From NCBI RefSeq assembly GCF_958298935.1, contig NC_084921.1, positions 49,773,001-49,837,000 on the forward strand: a DNA stretch of 64,000 bases. The letters run 5' to 3'. The translations under genes were made by a program, and so were the position numbers. This DNA comes from Phragmites australis (lineage: Eukaryota; Streptophyta; Magnoliopsida; Poales; Poaceae). Below are positions 24,947-36,165 of this stretch, piece after piece (position 1 is the first letter of the stretch; every line of letters starts with the position of its first letter). Under the pieces are notes generated by a model. It saw nothing but the letters and a program-made list of their open reading frames with translations, was not told the DNA's origin and ran no database searches.

Positions 24947-25366
24947 TTTTTTTTGTAAGAAATTCATAAAGAAGGGTGGCTATAGCAAGTACAAGAGAGA
25001 TATGCCCAAGAGAAAAACGTACAAGAGAGCTTGCTACGAGTGTGGCGAAGTTGGCCACTTCATCGCTGATTGTCATAACAAGAAGAAGAGCAAGGACAAG
25101 AAAGAAAAGAAGAACAAGATTTTCAAGAAAGATAAGTTCAAGACCCACAAGAAGAAATATTCGGGTCGAGCTCACATTGACAAGGAGTGGGACTCCAACT
25201 CCGACTTGATGATGAAGGAGTCACCACTATCAACATTCGCTTCTCTACACCGGCAAAGTCACTTTTTGGTGACATGAGCGATAACGACACTCTCAAGTGT
25301 CTCATGGCAAAAGGGCAGAAGGCAAATCACAACTCAAGCTCCTAGATAGTGATAGTGATAGTGGAG

Positions 25367-27940
25367 GTTTGGCCGAATCTCTCATCAGGAGAGTCAAGCT
25401 CATCGCACGACCATTATTACGTAATTGCAGCTTACCAACTTCATGTTGGGGTCTTGCAGTCTTACACGCTGCTGACTTAATTCAATCGCGACCAACTGTA
25501 TATAACACAGCTTCTCCGCTGCAGTTAATACGTGAAAATCCTCCTAGAATTTCCCATCTACGAAAGTTCAGTTGCGCTGTATACATACCGATCTCACCAC
25601 CGCAGCGTACATCAATGGACGCACACAAGAAATTATAGATCAATGTGGGGTATAACTATCTGTCGATCATAAAATACCTCGAACCCCTCACAAGGACCTA
25701 TTTACAGCCTGGTACGCTAACTGTATATTTGATGAGGAGCATTTCCTGGTATTAGGGGGAGATTTCAAGTACCAGAAAGAATGCTAGGAATCAATTAGAA
25801 TGCCACAGACACTTCCTCCTCAGATCCACGTACTCAAGAATCTGAACTCCAAGTTCAGAAAATCATAAATTTACAACATATTACATATAACCTACCAGAT
25901 GCATTTACTAACAACGAAGGTGTCACTAAATCCTATATTCTTGCTAGGTATACGCTGGAAAGAGTGAATGTACCAAACAAAACCACTCAACTTCCAAATC
26001 AGAATAAGAGGAGAAGTACAACAATAAAGGATAAAGTTTCTTGCAAACTACAGTGAAAACAGAGGAATCCCTGCTAAAAAATAGTAAATGCAAATTAACA
26101 TCAAGTTGAACGACACCCAAGGCCTATGGATACTATACATCTAGTGGATGATCAACATCCACATCTCAGCTCAACCGTGCACATAAATACTGATGATGGG
26201 ACATCGGAACACCTCGACTCTATCGTAATGGGAAATCATGATGGGTCAGAGAGGGTAGATGAAATTTTCATCAATTATATTGATTCTGGAGAATCATTTG
26301 ACCGTAAGACTACAATTATCGATACATACTTCATCTCAAAGATTGCAAACGACCTTCTCTATGATCCAGATCCAAGACCATGGCAGAGTGCCGCAAATGC
26401 TCATACTGGACATAATGGAAGGATGCAATCCAAGCAGAATTGCGCTAGCTCTCCAAAAGAGAGGTATTCACATCAGTAATACCTACTACTCGTAACATCT
26501 TTCCTGTGGGATACAAGTGGGTTTTCGTCTGCAAAAGGAATGAAAATTATGAGGTGGTGAGATATAAAGCGAGGCTTGTAGCACAAGGGTTCACGTAGAG
26601 ACCCGATATTGATTTCAATGAGATATATTCTCCAGTAATGAATGTAATCACGTCTTGATATCTAATTTCATTGGCAGTTAAAAATCATCTATCTACACAA
26701 TTGATGGATGTAGTGACCGCATACCTATATAGGTAACTTAATTTGGAAATATAGATAAAAGTCCCCGAAGAACTAGACATTCCAAATCAAACGCAAACCG
26801 CAACATGTATTGTGTAAAACTTAAGAAATCACTATATGACTTAAAGCGGTCGGGAAAATGTGGTACAACCGACTAAAATAGTTCCTTCTACAAAAAGGGT
26901 ACTCTAACAATGATGATTGCTTATGTGTCTTTATAAAGAAGTCCTCAACAGGATTTTGCATCATCTCTGTCTATGTTGATGATCTCAATATCATCGAAAA
27001 TACAGAAGATATAGATGAAGCACGCAATCATCTAAATACGAAATATGAAATTAAGGTTTTAGGAAAAACTAAATTTTGCTTGGGTATACAACTCGAGCAT
27101 CTTCCTTTGGTATTCTAGTACTCCAAGCCGTATATACTCAGAAAATATTAGAGAAATTCAATACGGACAAATCATATCCATCCAAGACTCCTATAGTTGT
27201 TCGATCTCTTGATATGGAGAAAGATCCATATAGACCACGAGAGGAAAGAGAAGAGATACTGAGACCTGAGGTTTCTTATCTCAGTACCATTGGAGCGCTT
27301 ATGTATCTTGTAAATTACACTATGCCTGATATCGCATTTGCAATGAACTTACTAGCTAGGCATAGTGCTGCTTAAAAAACGATATTAGGCGAGAGTCAAG
27401 AATATCTTTTGATATCTCCAAGGCACTGTAGAAAACAAGATATGAATATGATTGGATACACTGACGTTAGCTATTTATCAAATCCCCCATAATATCAGAT
27501 CATAGACAGACTTCATGTTCTTACAAGGTGGAACAACTATTTCATGGAAGTCTTGAAAACAGATTCTAGTGGCTACATCTACAAATCATTCTGAAATAAT
27601 TGCATTATATGAAGCATCACACGAATACGTATGGCTTCGCAGAATGGTAAACCATATACAATAATTATGTGTAATTGGTTCCATTGAATCACTAACATTA
27701 TCTATGAAGATTATTCTGCATGCATTGCTTTAATGCAAACATGTTACATAAAGAGCAATATAACCAAACATATTGCTTCTAAAATGTTCTATCCTCATGA
27801 ATTGCAAAATAATAGGGAGATAGAAATCTTGCAAACTAAGTCATGTGATAACTCGCTGATTTATTCACTAAGTCCTTACCAGCTTCTACATTCCAAAAAT
27901 ATGTATATGGAATTAGTATGCGACGACTGCAAGATATGCA
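25367..27940 (+). pseudogene. Outer copia pol: integrase end, reverse transcriptase, RNase H
   Basis: 25367-25640 encodes the integrase C-terminal part (LAESLIRRVKLIARPLL, then PTSCWGLAVLHAADLIQSRP). 26500-26680 is the N-terminal reverse transcriptase (YKWVFVCKRNENYEVVRYKA). The YVDD catalytic motif is at about 26970 (IISVYVDDLNII), and 27076-27375 continues the RT tail. 27380-27945 shows RNase H features (YTDVSYLS, then SNITKHIASKMFYPHELQ). Stops and frameshifts are frequent throughout, so no functional polyprotein is possible. Confidence 0.8.
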
Positions 27941-28358
27941 AGATTTAGAGGGAGTTGATCCCTGAATGATAACCTGTTCATATTATATTGCACTCTTTTC
28001 CTTTATGAGTTTTTCCTATACAGTTTCTCATATAAGTTTTTAATGAGGCAATATCGATCTTATTCCTCCTATTTTCTAAGTAGTTTTTGGAGGTTTAATA
28101 TAATCCAAAGATCATAATTATTGTTCTCTAAGTTCACCAATGAGTTTTTCCTCTTAGGTTTCTTATATGAGCGTACAATGAGGCAATAACTAATATATGT
28201 CATATTATTTTCTCCTTATTTTTCCCATTATGTTTTAAAATAGTTTTAATGGCATATCAACATATCAAATATATTATTTTCTCCTAATATTTTTCCCACA
28301 GTGTTTTTGAAGGAATTCTAACAAGAAGTTTACATTCAGATAATTGATAAAGAGGGAG

Positions 28359-28584
28359 TGTTACGAACAGATATCTTTTGAGACTAATATGTGATTAATT
28401 AGTCTAATAACTACCGTAAAACGGTTGCCAGCCAAAGGATACCTGTTCAGGTGAAATTACCACCGAAAGAACATGTTCATATCCCTTCAATATATATATA
28501 TATATATATATAAACTCAATGATTAATAAGTAAAGTTCTTAATTCTAAGTTCATTCTTGTCTCTACATTTTTCGTCTGCAATAT
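28359..28584 (+). repeat. Right LTR of the outer copia element
   Basis: Starts TGTTACGAA after a purine-rich tract and ends near TGCAATA. It carries a (TA)n microsatellite at about 28490-28512 not present in the left LTR. Confidence 0.75.
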
Positions 28585-28586
28585 AG

Positions 28587-29225
28587 TGGAGTGCCAGGAG
28601 GAATAATCTGCGAGTCGGACGGCACATGAGCCGCCCGGCTGGCCGTCCTCGCTTGGAATCTTCGGTTGACCGCCAGCCAGTCAATCAGTGCCTCGCTTAC
28701 TTCTAGTTCTAGAGATAGACATTGCTGCTTCCAAAGTACTTCGGTAGGCTTATTCAAATAAAGGTCAGTTCGTCGAACATAAAAAAGTGTCTTTACGGTC
28801 ATGAAAAACATCGACATCCGACAAATACTTCGTAAGGTAGCTCTCTCGTCGATCTGCAGGAAACGTACGGAGGTTCAAAGACGGGATATCACAAACGATT
28901 GAGCAGCGTGCTTTTGGCCCTGGTAAGATAAAACTACGCTCATGGTCTCTCATGGATACCAACCCATAGATTCATGTATGTGGAAAAATGCGAAACCACT
29001 CGTCAATTCATCTGATACCGGAGCGCAGGAGTTTTAGTAAATCAGTATGGGCATGAGTTGCATGATAAATCATTACAGTACATAGTTAACGACATAACAG
29101 TTGGGAACACCAACGTCAGGAAATATATAGGTAGCGTTTGACTTCTCAGGGCCATGCTCACGAGACATCTCAAAGTGGTTAGGTTGTGATGAATGAGTCA
29201 TGAGCCCAACAACATAATGACAAGA
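28587..29225. other. Intergenic, 3' flank of BUD31
   Basis: Host sequence outside the copia element. Small frames on the minus strand have no recognisable domain. The 3' UTR of BUD31 should lie in the upper part, just below 29226. Nothing else is supported. Confidence 0.5.
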
Positions 29226-31121
29226 TTAGTCACCGCTGGCGCATCCCTTGCAGCCGCAATGGACACATTCTATAACTTGCTCCTCCCTGAGGTGCTTGGG
29301 GACCCGGCAGACACAAGTAGTTGCAAAATTGTGGTCCCGTGTCTGTATGCACCGAAGGCAGCAAAGGCGCTCATAACCGAGCTGCGAATGGACAAAAAGT
29401 AGCAGTAAGCACAAATTATTGCAATAAAATCAATCAGAACAGAAAACACAAACCAAAATATATTAGAGCAATTCCACTAGCCCAATAGGTACTACATGGA
29501 AGAGGTGTGTTGGGGATCATCTCCCGCCACCCCCACACTCGAAGACAACTGCGAAGTTAGTTGGAGGTGCTACGTGATAGCTGTCGTGCTGGTTGCAGGA
29601 GTTCGGCCGTCAGTCATCAAGATCACAGAGCGAAGTCGATCGAAGGGTGCGTGCGTCCAATCATCTTCTTCTCACCGGATTGGCGCATGCGAAGGCTAAC
29701 CGATTTCGATTGTCGGACGAAGCCCCGATTCGCGTCCCGCATCCTTTGGACCATGCGAAGACAAGACCAGGTCTTCGCCGGGAGGCGGCGAAGGCAGCTC
29801 GTCAGGTGGTCGGACGAAGAGGGCTTCGATACCCTTCGGTTGGACAGCCAGCTCGACAGTGGGCCCAGTTACTGCTGTCCTGAGTACTGTTGTAATTATA
29901 GGATTATGCTCATTTGTACCATATTACTCCCGGATATTCCGGAAATATAGCAGGTTAGGGGGTAAGATATGTAAACCGGGCCCGTGATCGCTGGGTACGG
30001 GCTATAAATAGAGCCACAGTGTAACCGTGAAAGGTAATCGAAAACTGTTCCACTTCCAGTACACGTCACTATAAGGGACCTTTGCCACTTTCACCCCCTA
30101 AGGCCCACCTTGTCTGGGACTTCGATCCCAACAAGGTGCAAACCAGCTGTTTGAACAAATGGCATGCCCGACAAATTCATTTTCAGTAAACTATAGTAGA
30201 CCAGATCCATAAACAGGTAACATTTGCAATCTCCAATTTCCAACACAAACAAAAACCAATGGGCTGGACTGGAGGACAGAACTGGTAAACATTTTAACCT
30301 CCAATGTCCAACAAAAACAAACACCAATGGGCTGGACATTAATTGTTCAAGCTTACATTGGCGGTTCATTGTGGTGTATAGAAAAGTGAAGCCATGCATT
30401 AGCAGCTACTGCATACTATCAAGTATTTATACGGATAGGGATCCTTTGACGTACTGCAGGGCTGCTGCACGCTCGCTGACATGCGGGCCTAGGCCCAGGC
30501 CCCGTGTGTCAGGTGCCGCGTTGTACGTCAGAGGATCCCTGTCCATATTTATACATCTCTCCCCATAAATAAAGTATACATAACTCTCACAGTTTTAGTA
30601 AAGTGGAGTATTTTGTCATTTAAACTACAAGTTGAATATATAAAGTGTATGAAACATTTCCACTAAACTACTTACTCATAGCAGAATATAAGCATTGCCG
30701 CTATGGTAGAGAAACATCCAATTGAGGCAGTACATAATATAGAACCAAGGATACTTACCTTTTTCCACTTTGCAATCAGATTACGGTCTGCGTAACCCTG
30801 GTCCAGGCAAAATTCATAGAGGTCCTTTGATATCTCCTTCCTTCTGTAGTAAAGGTCGTATATGTAGCGGCTTCTTTGATGAGAAATACGGAAAATTGGC
30901 CAGAGAGCTTCGCACTTTCTCTTCCCATCATGTGGATCATTTTCAGCTGCAATGAGCCCAAAATATTAGTACTATCCCACGGCATGAAGATATCGACAGA
31001 CTCAACGGAATGAGCATCTGTGCATACCTTCTCTCATTTTGGCATCCAGCTCACGGATTGTTGGTTCAATAAGCTCCCATCCTTCAGGATATACAACACG
31101 GCTTGTCTTTATCTTAGGCAT
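29226..31121 (-). CDS. BUD31: BUD31 homolog (G10 family), splicing factor
   Basis: BUD31 is a small, highly conserved nuclear zinc-binding protein of the spliceosome, acting in the activated complex near the branch helix. Coding exons 31121-31028, 30946-30759 and 29381-29226 join at GT-AG sites into 145 residues, the normal full length. Recognisable parts are [11 protein letters not shown] at the N-terminus, the core EALWPIF and [20 protein letters not shown], and the cysteine-rich C-terminus ([36 protein letters not shown]). All conserved cysteines appear present and there is no stop or frameshift. A non-coding 5' exon ending at 31602, with its acceptor at 31175, is likely (gctg/gtaagg). The 1377-bp intron 2 hosts a solo LTR, a MITE and a duplication. 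Confidence 0.95.
29508..30133 (+). mobile_element. Gypsy-like solo LTR in BUD31 intron 2
   Basis: A 626-bp sequence starts TGTTGGGGATC and ends GATCCCAACA, with exact 5-bp duplications aggtg at 29503-29507 and 30134-30138. It contains a TATA box (tataaata, 30003-30010) at the expected place, about 130 bp before its end. There is no internal region, so it is a solo LTR. It is antisense to BUD31 and does not touch a splice site. Confidence 0.92.
30003..30010 (+). promoter_or_regulatory. TATA box of the solo LTR
   Basis: The tataaata box lies within ggctataaatagagcc, which matches a retrotransposon U3 promoter. If active it would drive transcription antisense to BUD31 through intron 2 toward exon 2. 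Confidence 0.6.
30217..30341. repeat. Imperfect direct duplication in BUD31 intron 2
   Basis: Two copies of about 55 bp, at about 30217-30271 and 30287-30341, share ctccaat, tccaaca, aaacaaa and caccaatgggctgga-type blocks. The offset is 70 bp. The origin is unknown. Confidence 0.75.
30432..30545. mobile_element. 114-bp MITE in BUD31 intron 2
   Basis: The terminal inverted repeats are 23 bp with 20 matches (left contains agggatcctttgacgtac; right, read inward, agggatcctctgacgtac). The direct 8-bp repeat tatttata at 30424-30431 and 30546-30553 fits a hAT-type duplication. There is no coding capacity. Confidence 0.8.
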
Positions 31122-32330
31122 GCTGCTGCCTCAAGAAATGTCCTGGGCTTGGCCGGGACACAAAAATGAGAAACCTGTAGTTCGGGTAAGAATCAGATTT
31201 AAATAAACACAACTGGTAACCATACTCTTCATCAAACTAATTCCTTATAATTTAAAAAAGTAACGGAAGAATTCACATCGTAAACATAGATTAAAAAGTA
31301 ATTTTAGCTTAACATCATGGTACACCCCAAACAGGAGAGTCGAGGCTCCAAAATCTGTAAAACTAGATAACATAGAAGTCCTAAACCCTAATGTCGGACT
31401 TAAACTAGGGGTATGAGCGGGTTCAATTTCCCCAAAAAAGTTTCTGGGAAATAAACGAATCCGCGACAAACTGGATGGATGTATCGGTGTATCCATCCGA
31501 GCAACAAAGATCCGGACTCGATTGCTCGTATCAAAGGGAGAAATCGCAGAACAAAACTAAATCTTACAGCAATCCATCCAAGCAGGCTAGGGTTTCCTTA
31601 CCAGCAAAAGAAGAAACCAATCCAAGTCCGGATGGATCTCAGCTCCACCCCAGTCCAGCAGAATCGATGAGGTGGAGGATGCGAAGGATTCCTCCGAGGT
31701 ACGCACGCGGCGTGCTTCGCTTTGGTGGAAGGAGGGAAAGGACGGTGTCCGCGTGTGAATACGATAACCAAGTTTATGTCGGATTTCTTTTTCAACAAGC
31801 GAGCCAATTCGACGTATGATATTGGAACAACTATGACCCTAGGCCCCAGCGGGCGGGCTAGCCTTTGTGGCTCATCCAACACAACGTATTGATACGCTAC
31901 CGGAGTTAGTTAACGTAAATACAGAACTCCGCTTTCACGATGGGATGGCGTCTATGCAGGACTTCTTGATAATAGCGAGAATGTGTTTGTTTTTTATTCT
32001 ATTTATGGATTCTAGTCTCAAATGCAAAAACAAATAAAAACAGTTAAAATCTAAAATCTTATTCTCACAATCTACGAGCCAAATTATACTATAAAATCTT
32101 AGACTCCACAGTATAATTTCCATAAATTCTACAAACTTAGCTAAAGTAAAAAAAAAACACACCCTAATTGCCTTTCAGAATCTGGATCAAATCCTAATTC
32201 CTACGGGTCAGAATCAAGATATAAACTGTCGAATTTTAAAAAAGCTTTCAGGCGTAGCAGCTAATCCCTTCCACATTGGTCGTCGCAAAAAGCCACCCGA
32301 TTGTGCCTCTCTTCCCACCGCCACAGCAAA
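31122..32330. other. BUD31 5' UTR and promoter, shared with the CSA-like copy
   Basis: On the minus strand, 31174-31122 and about 31850-31602 look like the two 5' UTR exons of BUD31, separated by a 427-bp intron with GT-AG ends. 31850-32330 is AT-rich intergenic DNA between two divergent genes (BUD31 minus, CSA-like plus). No further feature is supported. Confidence 0.5.
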
Positions 32331-32430
32331 GGCAGCAGGAGGTGAGTGGGAGGGAGCGTGGGGAGCTACGTGCCTGGTCTCGCTCGCGCTCTCCAACCGT
32401 AAGGAGTTCGACACCCGGAACCACGGTGCA

Positions 32431-32616
32431 CAGTGACGGAACTCGGATCGAAATTTAGAGACAACTGATGAAGCTAAATAGGTTCTAACTAAATCATAAA
32501 GTAACCGAATCAATGAAATATTCAATATTAAATCCAAAATACATTACAAAATATAAAAAATACACTATAAAATAAAAAAAATTGTTGGCCCATCCGACCA
32601 AAACAATACTCCGCCC
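32431..32616. mobile_element. hAT-like MITE inside CSA exon 1
   Basis: An AT-rich 186-bp insert begins cagtgacggaac and ends near actccgccc. It separates coding text for SNRKEF..HGA from AVNTLQ. The flanks share an imperfect gaacca(cg)gtgc string, consistent with an eroded target duplication. Its ends resemble the cagtggcgga ends of the element at 50546. The exact limits are uncertain. Confidence 0.55.
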
Positions 32617-33935
32617 CGAACCAGTGCCGTCAACACCCTCCAGTACCGCTTCTTCCTCCCCTCCCCTCGGATCAATTAGCCGCTGTCGACCACTGCGGCA
32701 GTGCGTCAATTGCACGCAACACAGATCAACTTGATTTTCGTGAGTCGCGTTCCCTGGTATCTGTAATCTGACAATATGGTCAGGTTGATTTGACAGAGGG
32801 GAGGTACCTGCTCTCCGGGGCGTCGGACGGCTCGGCCGCTGTATTTGATGTGCGGAACGCTACAGAATACGAAGCTGGGTTCATCGCGAAGCACACGAAC
32901 ATACTGCTTGTGGACAAGCAGCACGAGAATGGCCACAAGTTTGCCATCTCGGCGGCCGTTTGGTACCCTGTGGACACCGGGCTGGTTGTCACAGCGTCCT
33001 TTGATCACTGCGTCAAAGTTTGGGATACCAATTCGACTCAAGTTTACGCTCTGCTTTCTCAGTTACCAATCTTTCTCTGTTGTCCCCCTGTGGTGTGTGA
33101 TCCCGATGTTCTGATATCTGTGCGCATTGTTTTGTTTTGTTTTGTTAGGTCATCATGGATTTTAAGATGCCTGGAAAAGTGTATAGTGCAGCCATGTCTC
33201 CAATTGCAACAACGCACATGCTCATCGCTACTGGGAGCGCAGATGTTCAGGTCCGTCTGTGTGACATTGCTTCTGGAGCCTGTACCCACACGTTGTCCGG
33301 TCATCGTGGTTAGATTCTTTGTGCTAATGTGGTGATGAAAATATGCTTGATGTTCTTGTATGGTACCTTCTTATCGCCACCCCCATCATCTCAGATGGTA
33401 TCATGTCTCTGGAGTGGTCTGCCTCAAGTGAGTGGATTTTGATGAGTGGTGGCTGCGATGGGGCAATACGTTTTTGGGACATCAGACGAGCTGGAGGCTT
33501 TGTGTTCTTGATCAGTCACGGTCTCAGCTTGGAAGGAGGCCTCCTCTTCTTGAAAGCACTACAGAGAAAGTATGTTCACTGTCGCCCATTATTATTGTCT
33601 GCTTTTGGATTTAATTCTTTATCAAGAGTATTTGGTCAGAACGCTAAAATACAGCTGCTTATATACAAATTCCAGAGCTGTCAACCTTTAACTTAGTATA
33701 CAAATCTGTTCATTACACTGGGATTCTATAACATACTAGTTTCAGCATATGTAGATGAGACTTAGTGCTCTAATACTGCAATGTGTTCTATACCGCACTC
33801 GGAGATAATTCAAATCATTAAAAGCAAAACGTAGATCATCAATATACTCATTTTTCATCTTAAGCAGGACCATATGGATTCCTTAGGGCCTTCACCGTCC
33901 ACAAGCAGCTACTCAGCTCAGAAAAGGACAAGTAA

Positions 33936-34262
33936 GGTCATCTCCAACAGCTATTCTAAAAATTCATTTTCTATAACACCATTACAGTATTCTCTATTTT
34001 TTTCATCTCCAACAGCTACTATATTTCCTACCTTCTATTGCTTTCTATCCCTCCTCGAACCCACAGTCATCCTCTAGCTACAGTAATGCGGAGTCCAATT
34101 TTTATCCGCAAGTTTGAGGGTGTTGGCTTTGTACCCGTATTCCTGTATAAGTCGATGCCGATGCTGTTGGAATAGTTTGCCTCCCGTTCCGATGGGCAAA
34201 AGATAAAAAAATCGTCAGCACAGTAATAGGGGATTCTTTTGCCGGCTGCGTTGGAGGTAGCC
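33936..34262. mobile_element. PIF/Harbinger-like MITE inside CSA exon 5
   Basis: A 327-bp insert flanked by direct TAA (33933-33935 and 34263-34265), with inverted ends ggtcatctccaacagc and, inward from the right, ggctacctccaacgc. A 3-bp TAA duplication fits Tourist/PIF-type MITEs. It interrupts codons for a lysine-rich linker between the WD40 blades. A relative lies at 51071-51393. Confidence 0.8.
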
Positions 34263-35316
34263 TAACTCTAAGAAGAACTCACCACATTTGCGCAAAAGTC
34301 AACCTGACACATGGACATATGCAACAGAGATTGCATCCCGGTTTGTCATCCAGTCAGAATTGTGCAACAGCTCATTATGGTGCTGTTACTGGATTACAAA
34401 CAACTACAGATGGGATGTACCTTCTTAGCTTAGGTAAGTGAACAAGCGTTATGTTATTTTGAAGAAATTATTGATTGTTGCTTTTCAGTTATTGACTTAT
34501 TGTGCCTATAAGGATTACTATGCACTAAGGTTTTCAGTATTAAAGCTGCTACTAAGACTGTATCATTGATTCTGTTCAGGATCTGATTCTCGTTTAAGAC
34601 TATGGGACATCGATTCAGGCTGCGATACTTTGGTCAATTTTGAAGCTATGCGATTGCAGACTGGCAAGCCATTACAGTTAGCTGTCACCGAGGATCCATC
34701 ACTTGTTTTCCTTCCATTCATGGCAAGCATCAAGGTGCGTTGCTGTTTGCTAGCTTGTCAGTTTAACTGCTGAAGTAATTTGGCGGTTTATACTTCACTG
34801 TTGTATATGCTTAGGCATACAATTTATGGTCCGGTACGACATTTCGAACATTCGGGGGAACTACGAGGTACGAACTCGTGAATTGCTGCTACTATAGCGC
34901 GCAGGACCAAGTAAGTTAGTTTATTATCCTGTGTTAAGTGTGAGCGTTCCAACATCTTCTCCATTTCTAACTGTTCAGGAATGCAGGAACTTTATACTGG
35001 CAGCAACGATAGACAGATTCTTGTGTGGTCTCCATCAACTCCAGCTTTTACTGAAATGGTATGTCATCTATTCATTGGTGCCTTGCAAGTTGCAACCCCT
35101 TTTGCTAGGTTTGACTAGTAAGCTCTATTCTCTCTCAGTTTGAGGGAGAAGAATATGGCATAATTTTGTCAGGCAAATTCCATCGTTGACACTACTAAAA
35201 CTCTTACAGGAAGATGATGACAAGCGGCATGGGCTTTCTACAGCTGATGTGGATAACTGGAGCGACTAAGAACTCCTGTACTAGTGTATACTAACATCGA
35301 TGCGAGGGATGTTAAG

Positions 35317-35580
35317 GCTAGCCCTAACAGTTTCCCTTTGAAACTAAAATTCTGTTATGAAGAGATTTTTTTCCATTTAGTGCTCCTACGGTTTCTCTTC
35401 ATAGTTTCTTCATGATGGGATTTTCAAGGTCATTCCTTTCAGGACGGGATTCTCTCTTCTTTCTCCTCGAAAGAAAGTTATGGAGATGAGAGAAAATAAA
35501 GAGAATGGGAACGGGGAAGAAAATCGAAAGAGAACGAAATAAAGGAAATATGGTTAGGGATGGTCAGGGTTGTTGCTAAT
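35317..35580. mobile_element. MITE copy, family shared with 54895-55110
   Basis: Read on the minus strand, this segment (catatttcctttattt, ccattctctttattttctct, ctgttagggctag) aligns with 54900-55095 in the plus strand. The ends are inverted-like (gccctaacagtttcc and, inward from the other side, accatccctaacc). It lies just past the CSA-like stop codon. Confidence 0.6.
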
Positions 35581-36165
35581 ATTACACTAACCAGTAATTC
35601 TCATTAGCAGCTTTTAAATTCTGATGTTAGAATACTCTACTCTGAAAAAAAAGTTGTACATCATCATTTGAATTTTTGACTGTTCATCCATATAAAGTAT
35701 TGGTAGATTTATCTCAGAAGGATAAAGGTGTATGTCTTCCGGTAAGGAAGGCTTGTTTTGTCCACTTGTAAACTATTGTGCATATTGATTCTTTACATAA
35801 AATTCAGACAAATTGCACAATCTCATTACAACTGATTTGTGTCGGAAAGAAACTGAGTTTTTAGCTGAAACATAGTTTATTATCGGTGGAGCCACGAGAA
35901 ACGGAGAAAAAATATGGCTGATTTTCATAGGCTCACTCAGCATTTCGAATAGTGCAGTCATGAATCAACCAAGAAACATGACAGTGAGTAGGTTTTAAAT
36001 CACGAGCATTGAGAAATGAAATTCCATCAGGCCATTACATAATCAGCGCTACGTTGTTCATATTTCCCCCCGATGGAACGGTAAACGCATATGCTAAAGG
36101 AAACAACGTAATAATCCGTGAGTCACATCGTGGAATGCTAGCTTATTTCAAGCTCAGATGCCTAA
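35581..36165. other. Intergenic, nothing recognised
   Basis: AT-rich sequence between the MITE and the LINE poly-A end. No gene, repeat or RNA was recognised. Confidence 0.5.

Larger units (their letters stand above)
22621..25366 (+). mobile_element. Truncated nested copia element: 5' LTR plus gag
   Basis: The LTR spans about 22621-24095 (starts TGAAAGTGCATCTAGGCCC, ends ACGTACA), followed by a methionine-tRNA primer site (ttggtatgagag at 24100), gag and a zinc knuckle. The element stops near 25366, where sequence switches directly to the integrase of the outer element. Its pol and 3' LTR are missing, as are the outer element's protease and first part of integrase. The junction lies in or beside a short gatagt tandem run, consistent with a deletion through illegitimate recombination. 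Confidence 0.8.
19972..28586 (+). mobile_element. Ty1/copia LTR retrotransposon, degenerate, with a nested element
   Basis: Two LTRs of about 0.2 kb (about 19972-20179 and 28359-28584) share ttacgaa, catcttttga/tatcttttga, tgtgattaattag and the terminal cattcctgtct/cattcttgtct part. A purine tract (aaagagggag) lies just before the right LTR, and a cgttatcagcac primer-site-like string follows the left. The word agtggagtg occurs just outside both ends, consistent with a target duplication. The body has gag (about 21730-22620), then an unrelated copia segment (22621-25366), then integrase C-terminus, reverse transcriptase and RNase H (25367-27940). All have many stops and frameshifts, so it is inactive. 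Confidence 0.85.
32338..35269 (+). pseudogene. CSA (ERCC8) homolog, pseudogene: CSA/ERCC8 WD40 DNA-repair gene copy, broken
   Basis: CSA is the WD40 substrate receptor of the CUL4-DDB1 ligase in transcription-coupled repair. Exons 2-9 are clear: 32784-33041 (VDLTEGRYLLSGASDGSAAV), 33149-33308, 33395-33570, 33868-34433, 34580-34734, 34815-34910, 34987-35058 and 35220-35269, ending SDYN-like WSD and TAA. Repeats such as WYPVDTGLVVTASFDHCVKV and WSASSEWILMSGG are intact. Lesions are several. Exon 1 keeps ALSNRKEF and, after an inserted MITE, AVNTLQ, but I see no ATG in the right place and it appears shortened. Exon 4 lacks one base near 33503. Exon 5 holds a second MITE and a further frameshift before GLSSSQN. 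Either a true pseudogene or a badly eroded allele. Confidence 0.8.
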
